Origin: a bacterium
Lineage (GTDB): Bacteria > Hinthialibacterota > Hinthialibacteria > Hinthialibacterales > Hinthialibacteraceae
Reading direction: 5' to 3'
DNA length: 64,000 bases
Assembly: GCA_016125385.1 (NCBI GenBank)
Contig: WGLV01000005.1
Location: forward strand, 1 to 64,000
Shown: positions 1-9,909 of the stretch, one piece after another
Layout: each line of letters begins with the position of its first letter
How positions within the stretch are numbered: position 1 is the first letter of the stretch
The notes under the pieces: generated by a model
Database searches by the model: none
What the model saw: only the letters and a program-made list of their open reading frames with translations
What the model was told of the DNA's origin: nothing
Program-made: the position numbers and the translations under genes

Positions 1-134
1 AAGGAATGAACAATAAGGCCAAAGTCATCAGTCATCGTTGCTATGGATTCAGGACGGCGAAAACTTACATCCTGGCTCTATACCATGGACTCGGAAACCT
101 TCCCGAACCAAAACTCGTGCACAAATTCTTGTGA
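1..134 (+). pseudogene. ISL3-family transposase, C-terminal end only (cut by window edge)
   Basis: Frame 3 is open from the window edge to TGA at 132-134 and encodes about 43 residues, including NNKAKVISHR and YGFRTAKTYILALYHGLG, then LPEPKLVHKF. The block N-N-K-A-K-V...GFRTxxxxxLALYHxLGxLPxPxLxHxF is the usual C-terminus of DDE transposases of the ISL3 group (Transposase_12/DDE_Tnp_ISL3). This is recognition by eye. The protein would catalyse transposition of its own element. The 5' part is outside the window, so whether the gene is intact is unknown; it is listed as partial rather than proven broken. Confidence 0.75.
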
Positions 135-140
135 GGAGCC
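1..140 (+). mobile_element. Right end of an ISL3-family-like insertion sequence (partial)
   Basis: The window opens inside an insertion sequence. The transposase 3' end reads to a TGA at 132-134, and the last bases before 141 (GAGGAGCC) read on the other strand as GGCTCCTC. ISL3-type terminal inverted repeats typically begin GGCTCTT or similar, so I place the element boundary at about 140. The transposase stop lies within this presumed inverted repeat. Directly after it an AT-rich unrelated reading frame begins. The left end is outside the window, so neither the partner repeat nor the 8-bp target duplication can be checked here. Confidence 0.6.
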
Positions 141-869
141 TCATATTATATACAGCAAGGTTCTCCTATTCCGGAATTTCCAAATTTTATTGAGTTTTTT
201 ATGGGAGAAAGCTGTCCAGAAGATGATATATCGCAAATTTTAAGAGAAAAATATAATATCACAACAGCATCATTAGATGATGATCCAGAATGTGCAGATC
301 AAGAATTGCGCGCTCACGTTAAAGAATATTGGTCGGAAGTTCATGATATCCGATGTAAGAAACGAGGTCTTGATGCGGATTCTTCTATTGTTGAAAGGCT
401 TATTCGGCATGATATGGAAAGCTATTTAGGGGTTTTGTATAAACGAAAAAATGAAGAAAGAGGTGATACTGGATATAAGACTTGGTGGCTTACAATTGAT
501 ACTGCTGCATTTAAGATAGAGCAGTCGCTAAAAGATAGGTTGGTAAATTATAAACAGGTTTCCCCGATTATGAGTTTGGATTTCTTGTCTAATTATGTTT
601 CGTTGTATCCGCACAAAAATCTGAGTAGCAAAGAAAATTTTATATCACCTATTTTTTTGGATAAGAATTTTTGTGAGTACATTCCTAAAGAGTTAATTGC
701 TATTGCGGAGGTTATCCGTAAAGAATGCGCAAATCTTCCTCCGCATATTGTTAAGAGGAGAATTAGAGACAAGTTGGATGAACAGAAAAGACGTGTGGGA
801 AGTTTGGTCTCAGGTGGGTTAAGAGTATTATCTGATGAATTTGAAGAAAACATTGAAGATGTGAATTAG
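141..869 (+). pseudogene. AT-rich gene of unknown function, 5' end lost at the IS insertion
   Basis: The first ATG is at 201 (222 residues), but the same frame is open upstream through codons for SPIPEFPNFIEFF back to the presumed IS boundary at about 140. That upstream stretch looks coding, so the 201 start is probably internal and the true N-terminus was cut off by the insertion. The protein is charged and mostly helical by eye; it contains YKTWWLTIDTAAF, SPIMSLDFLSNYVSLYP and a basic C-terminal helix around HIVKRRIRDKLDEQKRR. I do not recognise the family. Base composition is clearly more AT-rich than the following genes, which suggests acquired DNA. It could be an accessory or defence gene, but nothing visible proves that. 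Confidence 0.6.
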
Positions 870-888
870 CACTTGTAGATACGCGCGC

Positions 889-916
889 GGGGCCGGTCCC
901 TTTCGGAACCGGCCCC
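889..916 (-). terminator. Hairpin downstream of groEL, no clear U-tract
   Basis: A 9-bp perfect inverted repeat (GGGGCCGGT ... ACCGGCCCC) with a 10-nt loop lies between the groEL stop and the convergent AT-rich gene. Neither side has a clear T-run, so it may stop transcription weakly in both directions or only protect the 3' end. Confidence 0.5.
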
Positions 917-973
917 CAATCTATTGCCAACCGCTTGCGCGGGGTTTGGCGGATTGTGCGTAATTAGCCTGGC

Positions 974-2620
<1,647 letters not shown>

Positions 2621-2654
2621 TTAAACCTCCACTTCGCGAAATCTGTGATTTGTC

Positions 2655-2942
2655 TTATTCGATGACGCCAAGGATGTCATCTTCACGAAGAATGACGTAT
2701 TCCGCGCCGTTGATCTTCACGTCCGTGCCGCCGTACTTGCTGATCAGCACTTTGTCGCCCTTTTTCACGTCCGGAGCCATGCGATCGCCTTTGTCTCCGC
2801 GTTTGCCGGGACCCACCGCGACCACTTCAGCCTCTTGGGGCTTTTCTTTGGCCGTGTCCGGAATAATGATCCCCCCTTGTTTTTCCTCTTTTTCTTCGAG
2901 CCGTTTAACCAGCACTCTGTCCGCAAGAGGTCGTACAGCCAT
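2655..2942 (-). CDS. groES: Co-chaperonin GroES (HSP10), 95 aa
   Basis: This is the heptameric lid that caps the GroEL cavity. It has the canonical length. The N-terminus begins [14 protein letters not shown]; the mobile loop that contacts GroEL is at residues 20-35, with [13 protein letters not shown]; the roof/loop region GPGKRG and the C-terminal [14 protein letters not shown] are all typical. A strong AAAGGAG ribosome site lies about 10 bases before the ATG. It is the first gene of the groES-groEL operon, which is transcribed away from the ligase-like gene at 3357. The promoter is not obvious by eye, and no HrcA/CIRCE operator was found in the 400 bases upstream. Confidence 0.98.
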   Translation of the reverse strand: MAVRPLADRVLVKRLEEKEEKQGGIIIPDTAKEKPQEAEVVAVGPGKRGDKGDRMAPDVKKGDKVLISKYGGTDVKINGAEYVILREDDILGVIE

Positions 2943-3356
2943 TGGTTTTAAACTCCTTTCAACAAGCTAAAGCAAAGTTTGATTAAAGAATGACTCCCTC
3001 GGTATTTGCAATCACGGCGCCAATGGAGAAATGCACAAACGGCCTAAACAAAAATCGCGTCGTTTTATGCTTTAATTGCTGGATTTATATGCTTTTATCT
3101 AGAAAAAAAATTAAGTCTTTCCATCCAAAACAACGCCAAGGTTATTGTGATTGAAAAAACATTGCGCCAAAATGACCCCTTTCCTGCGGACAGGTAAAAA
3201 TCAGGTGTGCCAGGTTGACCAACCCATCTGAGTGGTAACGAGATTCAGTCTGGCGGGAACATCCTTGATTTACGCCCAATGTGATACGATAGTCATTTCA
3301 CCCGGGCTGGATTGTATGAAACCGGCATTCTATAACAAGTTGTAAATTACAATCGG
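2943..3356. other. Divergent intergenic region between groES and the ligase-like gene
   Basis: The 414 bases are AT-rich compared with the flanking genes and should hold promoters for both directions. They contain a near-perfect 10-bp direct repeat, TATGCTTTAA at 3066-3075 and TATGCTTTTA at 3088-3097, with a 22-bp period. There is no convincing small gene, no CIRCE element and no clear sigma-70 pair. Confidence 0.5.
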
Positions 3357-4589
3357 ATGATTATTTCCATACTCATCGCCGCAGGCTTTATCGCCACCGT
3401 CTTGCGCCCGCGTGAAATGCTGACCGCATTGCTTGCGTGCTCCGTGATCGCTGGAATCCGATTGCATTTCACCGGCGTCGAATCGTCCATCTCATGGATC
3501 GCCGCGCTGATGACTATACCTGGCTTTCTCACACGCTACTCCTTTGCCTCGCATAAAAATGATCCGCCGCACATAATCGCGTTGTTTACGCTGCTGGCCG
3601 CCTGCCTGCTCGCTTCCCTCTCGTCGCTGAATTCGGCGGAAACCGCTTTCGCGATGGCAAGAATGCTTCTCTCAATATTCACTGCCCTGGTCTTTTTGTA
3701 TGAATGTGGCCGAACGGAATCGTCATTCATGCTGAAAAGAGATATTCAGGGGATTATGGCGCTTTCAGTAGCGATTGCGTTCGTCCAGTCCTTTTTGCAG
3801 CCGGCGGGGAACTTTCACCTGAGCGGCGGCTTCTCCGATTCCAATTATTTCCCCGTAATGCTCGCGTCTCTGCTGCCACTTCTGATCGCTCGCTCGATCC
3901 ATGAGCGGTCACGTCCTCTCGCCATCCTGTCCGCCGCCGGATTTCTCGCGGCGCTTGGTTCTTTTTCCAACAGCGGCTGGCTGGTGCTGGCGCTTTCGCT
4001 TTCATTATTCGTGTGCCTGACGCTTTGGAAATCAAACCCGCGGCGGTTTGGCGTACTATTATTCATTGCACCAATGGCGGTTTTTATCGTATTCATTGCG
4101 ATTCTCACGGCATTTCACGCTCGCCTCCTCTCTGTTTTGGCTTCGCCGCGCTTGCATGAGCGAATTCTGAACCTGCAACTTTATCTCACGGAATTTTTCA
4201 CTCACCCGGTCTTGGGCGTCGGCGCAGGACAATACGCCGCGATGGCGCAACCGTTCGCGCCGGATGCGCCTCTCTCGCGGGAATATTCAACGGTGTTATT
4301 GATGTTTACGGAATCTGGCGTCTTTGGCGGGATCGCGTTGATCGTATTTCTTACGCTTACTCTCCGTGGATTCCTGGATCAATCGCGTAACGATATGGAT
4401 GAGCTGAAACGTGCGGCGCTGCTGACCAGCGCCTCAGCCCTGATCGTGGGCATGCTGATCTCCAATGCGGGCGATTTCCTCTTCACATGGTGCTGGCTGG
4501 GCTGGTTGGCGGCGCAATCGGCTCAACCGGATGAGTTAAACGCTGACTTTACCGCTTCCCTCGAATCGGAGCCCGCCCGATCGGTTTAA
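3357..4589 (+). CDS. O-antigen ligase / polysaccharide polymerase-like membrane protein, 410 aa
   Basis: A multi-pass inner-membrane protein with about ten hydrophobic segments. The large periplasmic-loop region around residues 265-310 carries HERILNLQLYLTEFFTHPVLGVGAGQY, split by charged residues, followed by FTESGVFGGIALIVFL. The pattern 'P-hL-G-x-G-x-x' followed by a late membrane pair is the signature of the Wzy/WaaL O-antigen ligase superfamily (PF04932). Such proteins transfer or polymerise undecaprenyl-linked glycans on the periplasmic face. The start is uncertain because no strong ribosome site precedes 3357. Its 3' end overlaps the convergent secretin-core gene by 41 bp. No other polysaccharide genes lie directly adjacent, so whether it acts as ligase or polymerase is unknown. 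Confidence 0.75.
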   Translation: MIISILIAAGFIATVLRPREMLTALLACSVIAGIRLHFTGVESSISWIAALMTIPGFLTRYSFASHKNDPPHIIALFTLLAACLLASLSSLNSAETAFAMARMLLSIFTALVFLYECGRTESSFMLKRDIQGIMALSVAIAFVQSFLQPAGNFHLSGGFSDSNYFPVMLASLLPLLIARSIHERSRPLAILSAAGFLAALGSFSNSGWLVLALSLSLFVCLTLWKSNPRRFGVLLFIAPMAVFIVFIAILTAFHARLLSVLASPRLHERILNLQLYLTEFFTHPVLGVGAGQYAAMAQPFAPDAPLSREYSTVLLMFTESGVFGGIALIVFLTLTLRGFLDQSRNDMDELKRAALLTSASALIVGMLISNAGDFLFTWCWLGWLAAQSAQPDELNADFTASLESEPARSV

Positions 4590-5694
4590 ATCGTCGCGTC
4601 GATTCTTTGCTTTCATCCACCGTAAATTCGTTCGAGACCGACTGCACCGGCGCGCCGGTGGCTGATTCGATCAGTTCCTTGGGTATTTCAGGGACGAAAG
4701 TCTGATTGGATGACGAGTTCGATTGCGCCGAATCATCGCTTTGCGGAGGCGCCGAACCCGATGAAGCGTCGTTTGATGGCGTCTTGGGCGGCTCGATGAT
4801 GACTTCCTTGGTCGACTCATCGCCCAGAATCTTGTCAAATCCGGTCAATTGCGTTGAAAGCCCCGCCCCGGGAGCGCGGATGGTTGGCGTAATCTGAAAC
4901 ATGGTTTCGGATGTCCCGCGCTTTTTGTTGAAGCCGCGCAGGAAAAACCCGATCACCGGCAGATCGCCCACAATGGGGACCTTGCGCGTGATGTCGCCAG
5001 TCGTTCGTGAATACAGCCCGCCGATGTAAAAGCGCTGTCCGGAGGGAATAATCACTACCGTTTGCACCGTCCGGCTCGAAATCACCGGTAACTCATACCG
5101 CTGCCCGTCGCCACGGTCGAATACGACGAATCGAACCACGTCGTTAGAAGAAATCTCCAGATCGAGAAGCACGTTATTGCCCGGCATGATGTACGGTGTT
5201 ACGTTCAGGCTGATGCCGGTGGGTTTTTCTTCCAGCGCCAGCGTGGTACGGGTTCCCTTCACCTGCACGGTGGTGTATGGAATCTGCTCGCCACTGTGAA
5301 TATTGGCCGTGATGCCGTTTGCGGTGGTCAGGGTCGGGTTGCTGATCACCGTGCCCCATCCCTCGTCGATGGCGGCTTTTACGTTGAAGTCGATCGAGCC
5401 GTAGCTGAGTTTCGCGAAACTGCCGCTCAGATCGAGCGCCCCGATGGGGGCGTCCGTGCTGGGGTTTTCCGTTCCGTGCAGAAATACGTCGCTGTCCTGC
5501 AGGGCGCTGTCGTCGCTGTTGAATTGATAAAAAATCCCGAACTGGGTTTCAGTATCGTATCGAAATTCGAATATCTTCGCTGAAATTTCCACCATGGGGC
5601 CGATCGACGGCTGCGCCGAAGCCCACGCGGCCCCCGCGATCACGGCCGCCAGCATCAGAAACGAACGTCGGGTTGACCAGTAAGTTGCTTTCAT
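4549..5694 (-). CDS. Stand-alone secretin-core protein (type II/III secretion family), 381 aa
   Basis: A secretory protein with an N-terminal signal peptide (hydrophobic stretch residues 12-25, cleavage plausible after ASA). Almost all of the mature part is the C-terminal secretin barrel domain (PF00263): VEISAKIFEF near the start, then GWGTVISNPTLTT, SGEQIPYTTVQ, GISLNVTPYI, VQTVVIIPSGQRFYIGGLY, and the lip motif VPIVGDLPVIGFFLRG. The usual periplasmic N0/N1/N3 domains of GspD, PilQ or CpaC are missing, so the protein is about half the family's usual length. A Ser/Gln/Pro-rich tail of about 90 residues follows the barrel. It is the third gene of a minus-strand operon, two bases behind a second secretin-core gene. 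It would form, or help to form, an outer-membrane pore. Confidence 0.82.
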   Translation of the reverse strand: MKATYWSTRRSFLMLAAVIAGAAWASAQPSIGPMVEISAKIFEFRYDTETQFGIFYQFNSDDSALQDSDVFLHGTENPSTDAPIGALDLSGSFAKLSYGSIDFNVKAAIDEGWGTVISNPTLTTANGITANIHSGEQIPYTTVQVKGTRTTLALEEKPTGISLNVTPYIMPGNNVLLDLEISSNDVVRFVVFDRGDGQRYELPVISSRTVQTVVIIPSGQRFYIGGLYSRTTGDITRKVPIVGDLPVIGFFLRGFNKKRGTSETMFQITPTIRAPGAGLSTQLTGFDKILGDESTKEVIIEPPKTPSNDASSGSAPPQSDDSAQSNSSSNQTFVPEIPKELIESATGAPVQSVSNEFTVDESKESTRRFKPIGRAPIRGKR

Positions 5695-5696
5695 GA

Positions 5697-6797
5697 TTAC
5701 TGCTCCGGAGCGGAATTATCGAGGAACAGGTCGCGGATCTCGCCGAGGGGATCCGGCTTCGGCTCCAGATCGAGCGTCTTCTGATTGAGAAATTCACGGA
5801 TCATCTTGGATTGCTGTTCCAACGGAATCAGGCTCGACGTGTTGTCCCAGATATTCAGCACCGCCGGGCGGATCATCACGAACAGCTGTGAAATCGTCGT
5901 CGATTCCGTCGTCCCTCGAAACAGGCGTCCAAGAATGGGGATATCCATCAGCAGGGGAATCCCGCGAATCTTGTCCAACTTCGTATCCTTGAACAGGCTG
6001 CCGATCAGAATCCGCTCGCCCGCCTTCAGCCAGACCGACGATTTATACTGCCGCGTGTCGGTGATCGGTTGCAGGAATCCTTCTTCTTCACGATACCGGG
6101 TGATGGAGTTCAACTCGGCGTCGATCGTCACGTAGATGAACGGGTTTTTCTTCTCAACGTCCGTTTCCAGAAATTGCACCCACGGCGTAATCTCCAGATT
6201 GACGCCGGTCTCCCTGAATTTCGTCTCCAGCGTAATCGCGTCGCCGATGTTGATACGCGACAGAAATGGAATATCATCGCCCGCTTTCAACTTGGCGGGA
6301 TATCCTGAAATCGTCAACAGAATCGGATTGGCGTGAACCCGAACCATCTGGTCCTGCGCCAGCGCCTGAATGGTCGCCAGCACTTCGCTTTCATTCCCGT
6401 CGAATACTCGCGCCACGACGTTCGCGCCGGAGGGCAGAAGTTGATTCCGGTTCCCCGGCTGCAGAACGCTCAGGTCGCTCTCCGTGACTGGGTCTCCGGA
6501 AAGGCTCGTCCCGCGAAAGTCGCCCGCTTCGCCAAGAAGATCGTAAACAAAACCGATATCAAGTTGATTCGTCAGCAAAACTTCGAATATATTGACTTCG
6601 AGAAACACCTGCAACGGGTGGGTCGCGCTGCGGATCGCGCTCACCTGGTCGCCGTTGAGCATTTTGCCTCCGGTCGATCCCTTGTCCTGAGCCCAGGCTT
6701 CGGGGGTGAAAAATCCGCTGAGCGCGATCAGAGAAAAAACGGCGATGAGCGTGATCGGAAGCGCCAGCAGCGCGTACGGCGTCTTGTCATGCTTCAT
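5697..6797 (-). CDS. Second stand-alone secretin-core protein, 366 aa
   Basis: The start at 6797 gives a classic signal peptide (MKHDK, a hydrophobic core and cleavage near AWAQ). A longer form from a GTG at 6830 overlaps the upstream stop codon and adds only a charged extension. The mature protein again is a secretin core without N-domains: VFLEVNIFEV, MVRVHANPILLTISG, AGDDIPFLSRI, TGVNLEITPWVQF, SVWLKAGERILIGSLF, and the lip motif IPLLMDIPILGRLFRG. The sequence is only distantly similar to the following secretin-core gene, so it is not a recent duplicate. A short C-terminal region (KTLDLEPKPDPLGEIRDLF) could bind a partner. It is co-transcribed between the TPR lipoprotein gene and the other secretin-core gene. 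Confidence 0.82.
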   Translation of the reverse strand: MKHDKTPYALLALPITLIAVFSLIALSGFFTPEAWAQDKGSTGGKMLNGDQVSAIRSATHPLQVFLEVNIFEVLLTNQLDIGFVYDLLGEAGDFRGTSLSGDPVTESDLSVLQPGNRNQLLPSGANVVARVFDGNESEVLATIQALAQDQMVRVHANPILLTISGYPAKLKAGDDIPFLSRINIGDAITLETKFRETGVNLEITPWVQFLETDVEKKNPFIYVTIDAELNSITRYREEEGFLQPITDTRQYKSSVWLKAGERILIGSLFKDTKLDKIRGIPLLMDIPILGRLFRGTTESTTISQLFVMIRPAVLNIWDNTSSLIPLEQQSKMIREFLNQKTLDLEPKPDPLGEIRDLFLDNSAPEQ

Positions 6798-6826
6798 GGT
6801 GGGTTCCCGTTCGGGCCGATGCATGA

Positions 6827-7804
6827 TCACTCGTAAAAGACCTGCGTCGTGAATTTTTTGATATCGATCGCCTGATCGGTGATCTGGTCGAAAACGGTGG
6901 AAAAGGCGCGGGCGCCGCCGGCGGGCAAAACCCCGATCATGACGGTTTGTGTTCCCTGCACCTTGTTATAAAAATCGTAAATCGTCACTTCTACCTGAAC
7001 GCTGCGCACGTCTTTCAGCCCGTTGTTTTTCACCTGGCCCGATACCTTCACCGCTTCGTAATCGCCCAGCCAGTTGCTGCGGTAAATCCGGTCCAGCTTG
7101 GCGTCGACCTGAATGTCACCTTGAGGACCATTGGGTTCGAACAGAGGGTTACGGATGACGAAATCGCCCTGCTGCGTCACACGGACGCGTTGCTTGATGG
7201 TATCCGCCTGCATCAGCGCGGGATTCAGTTCGGCTGCTTTTTTGTATTGTGCGACCGCTTCGTCGTACCGCCCCGCCTCCCAGTAGTAATCGCCCAGTTG
7301 ATAGTGTGCGTTGGCGTCTTGCGGGTTCGCTTCAATCAGCGCCTCGACTTTGCTGATGTTTTGTTGAAGGGTGTTGTTTCGTTCAGTCAGCTGTTCTTTC
7401 GCCTGAGTCAGCTTGGTCTGGCATTTGGCGATGATCTCTTCCGCTTCAGGATTCTGAGGGTAACTGGGGTTGCTTTTTACCAGTTCGCTTAATGTGGTGT
7501 AGGCGTCCTGATATTCACCCATCAGATAGTGGGTCAGCCCTAACCGGTAGCGGGCGTAATCGATCTGCGTCTGGTTTGGAAAGGAAGAATAGACGTAACT
7601 GCTGTAGAGCAATTGTGCGCGCTGGTAATTCCGCAGTTCAAAATAGTGATCCGCCTGGCTGATCAGCGAGTCGAACGAACGGTCGTTCAGGTTTTCCGAT
7701 CCGGTTGTCACGCATGAGATCATGACTGAAGTCAGCGCGATCCCAAGCAAAATAAAAACGGTTTCTCTCCAGGTTCTCGTCATCACCGCAGGGAGCCTTT
7801 GCAT
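6827..7804 (-). CDS. TPR-repeat lipoprotein, possible secretin pilotin, 325 aa
   Basis: The N-terminus has a hydrophobic segment followed by VMIS-Cys31, an acceptable though not ideal lipobox, so the mature protein is probably an outer-membrane lipoprotein. Residues about 45-200 hold tetratricopeptide-like repeats (ADHYFELRNYQRAQLLYSSY, YRLGLTHYLMGEYQDAYTTL, AHYQLGDYYWEAGRYDEAVA). A C-terminal domain with KVSGQVKNNGLKDVRSVQVEVTIYD resembles FxLYD/DUF3426-type beta-sandwich domains. TPR lipoproteins such as PilF/PilW act as pilotins that insert secretins into the outer membrane. Because this gene is the first of an operon with two secretin-core genes, a pilotin or scaffold role is a reasonable inference. 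The next gene starts at or just after its stop. Confidence 0.75.
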   Translation of the reverse strand: MQRLPAVMTRTWRETVFILLGIALTSVMISCVTTGSENLNDRSFDSLISQADHYFELRNYQRAQLLYSSYVYSSFPNQTQIDYARYRLGLTHYLMGEYQDAYTTLSELVKSNPSYPQNPEAEEIIAKCQTKLTQAKEQLTERNNTLQQNISKVEALIEANPQDANAHYQLGDYYWEAGRYDEAVAQYKKAAELNPALMQADTIKQRVRVTQQGDFVIRNPLFEPNGPQGDIQVDAKLDRIYRSNWLGDYEAVKVSGQVKNNGLKDVRSVQVEVTIYDFYNKVQGTQTVMIGVLPAGGARAFSTVFDQITDQAIDIKKFTTQVFYE

Positions 7805-7933
7805 TCAATCTGGGTTGTCGTGATTTCCATTCCCCTATTTAAGAGTAGATCGTTACGGAAATCGAGGGGACTAGGATTTTTTTCTGCCCATTAAATGATT
7901 CATAACGTTACATATACCAGAATCGGATTCATG

Positions 7934-9535
7934 TTACTTTTGAACTGGATTCACTCGAATGTAATTTGTGGAATTCGCGTCCATCGTGAACTTCAGTCCA
8001 TCCAGTAGATCGGCACCTCTTATTTTGACCGTATTCTCATGGTTGATCGTCACTTCGTACACGATGTTTTCATCAATGGTGAACCACTCTGGAAATTGAT
8101 TGATACGGGGGTAATCGCTCGGCAGGTGCATGTAATCGCGATGCCGAGGGCGGTCAAACAGAATTTTGCCTCTCCAGTTCCAGTCGCCGCGCAACGCCAG
8201 ATAAAGCGCGCCGTTTTCAACAACGCCGCCGAAAGCCAGATCGGCGCGCCAGGGCTGCATCCTGACTCCTTGCGTCTTCATTAGGGCGTACATCAGCGCG
8301 GTCCGGGCGAAGTTCCCATCCCCGTGCCAGCCTTCGATGACGCCGTCATCTCGTTGTTTGGCCAGCAGAATATCCATGCTGTCATCGACCCAGCCGAAGC
8401 CGCTGTCGTCCGGCAGGCGGTTCAACAGGTTGATCCCGCCTTCAATGGCGTCGGCGTATCCATCCGCCCCGTTGCCTTCCCAGGGATAGTGAACGTACTT
8501 GTGAATGTTGGCCAGCACGTGCTTGACGGCGTCGATGTAATCCTCCCGGTGGTCCAGCATTCCGACGTTTAAGTAAGCGTTATAATCATACCCCCAGTTA
8601 TCCGTCAATTCGTCTCTCAAAACCTCGCCCGTCTGGGGATTCACGAACATGTGAAACAGCCCGTCTTCATTGGTTGCGATTTCCAGCAAACGGTCCAGCA
8701 TGGCGTAAACCGGTTTCCTGTAGTCTTCCCGCCGCTGCTGATCGGTGTGCGAGGCCAGATAATACCCCGCCGCGAGTCCGCTGATGATCTCGCAACCGTG
8801 GTCGTCCAGGCTGAGCTTCTCGCCTGAAATCGGCGAATGCCCCAGCAGGTAGTAGTCCGCGATGCGAAACGCCCATTCCCGGTACCTTTCGTCGCGTGTG
8901 GTCCAGTACAGGCGGCATAACACCTGCAACTGTTCGCCGTTAATTTCGAAATCATCCGAGGGCAGTTTTCCGAAAGGTGTTTCGACTGGAGCGTATTTCC
9001 AGATCGATTCCTCGATTCCCATCATGCGCTGCGACCAGTCGCTGGGGCCAAGCCATTCCGTTAATGGAATCAGGCCGTCTTTTACATATTCCGAGCCGCC
9101 GAAAATCAGGTCGTGAAGGTTGTACTCATCCGTCCGGAAACCCTGCTTGGCGAAATCGTAATCGTCGGGCAGGTTGTCCAGCCGGTTGGTAAGCCGCTGT
9201 TCCGTCTCCAGCATCTGTTTCATGGTGGTTTCGAAGCGCGGTTCATCAAGCATCGAAGTCGTCAGTACCATGAAGGGGTAGTTGTCCGCCGCTGAATCTT
9301 TTGCGTTCCAGAAATTCGATTGCGTCAGGTTGCGTGGAATCAGTCCGGTCGCTGGATCGCGATGCGCCAGCCAGCCGTTCACGAAGTCGAGACAGTCGCG
9401 AAATGCTTTTTGCGCCTGCCAGCCATTCCGTTGCGCCTGAAGATACAATTCACTGCTTGTTGAATCGCTGGCGCCAGCCTCCATTGAAAAACAGGCCAAT
9501 GCCATGACGCTTATCATGAATACAATCGATTTCAT
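7934..9535 (-). CDS. Secreted protein of unknown function, probably (alpha/alpha)-barrel, 533 aa
   Basis: The N-terminus is a signal peptide (MKSIVFMISVMALACFSMEAGA). The body is rich in aromatic and helical motifs such as NGWLAHRDPATGLIPRN, YPFMVLTTSMLD, YWTTRDERYREWAFRIADYYL, NWGYDYNAYL and GWVDDSMDILLAKQRDDGVI. The regular repetition of 'W/Y-x-x-A-x-R-x-A-D-Y' helices suggests a six-hairpin (alpha/alpha) toroid as in many glycosidases, and a small beta domain with NHENTVKIRGADLLDGLKF follows at the C-terminus. I cannot assign a catalytic family. Its location in the periplasm or outside the cell is inferred from the leader. It stands alone between the secretin operon and trxB. Confidence 0.7.
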   Translation of the reverse strand: MKSIVFMISVMALACFSMEAGASDSTSSELYLQAQRNGWQAQKAFRDCLDFVNGWLAHRDPATGLIPRNLTQSNFWNAKDSAADNYPFMVLTTSMLDEPRFETTMKQMLETEQRLTNRLDNLPDDYDFAKQGFRTDEYNLHDLIFGGSEYVKDGLIPLTEWLGPSDWSQRMMGIEESIWKYAPVETPFGKLPSDDFEINGEQLQVLCRLYWTTRDERYREWAFRIADYYLLGHSPISGEKLSLDDHGCEIISGLAAGYYLASHTDQQRREDYRKPVYAMLDRLLEIATNEDGLFHMFVNPQTGEVLRDELTDNWGYDYNAYLNVGMLDHREDYIDAVKHVLANIHKYVHYPWEGNGADGYADAIEGGINLLNRLPDDSGFGWVDDSMDILLAKQRDDGVIEGWHGDGNFARTALMYALMKTQGVRMQPWRADLAFGGVVENGALYLALRGDWNWRGKILFDRPRHRDYMHLPSDYPRINQFPEWFTIDENIVYEVTINHENTVKIRGADLLDGLKFTMDANSTNYIRVNPVQK

Positions 9536-9909
9536 AAAACCTGCTCCCCTGATGCGTTATGACGATTGTCAGAACTGAGTTTCGAACTATCGCTGAAAAA
9601 TCACAAGGAAACGTGATTTCCGGCTCGTTCAATCTGAACTTGGCTTTGGCGATAAGAATAAAAAAAATGAATGTGGGCGGCGATAGTCTCGTCTGCTTCC
9701 ATTCGTGTAGTGATTGTCTCAAATTGGAGATACAATGCAAGGATTAAATAATCGAGCGGCACGCCCAATCCATGCGCATTGATTCAAAATAGCATGGGCG
9801 GGGATTTATTAAGCCTGATTTGCAGGTAAGATTCATTCTTATATTCGCCGCTGGCTCCAATGAATTGAATCGCCTGGCGATAATCTTGAAACCTTCAAGG
9901 TGAAAAACC
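9536..9909. other. Divergent intergenic region upstream of trxB
   Basis: This 374-base AT-rich stretch separates the minus-strand secreted protein from trxB. Short overlapping reading frames on both strands have no recognisable content and poor starts. I see no tRNA, repeat or convincing promoter pair beyond the AAGGTG ribosome site just before trxB. Confidence 0.5.

Noticed and set aside
43-243. 66-codon frame at the IS junction
   Set aside because: It runs across the IS boundary out of frame with both the transposase end and the AT-rich gene.
2943-3100. CIRCE element upstream of groES
   Set aside because: The TTAGCACTC-N9-GAGTGCTAA pattern is absent on both strands.
9450-9747. Small frames between the secreted protein and trxB
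   Set aside because: Opposed overlapping frames in an AT-rich spacer without ribosome sites or similarity to anything known to me.
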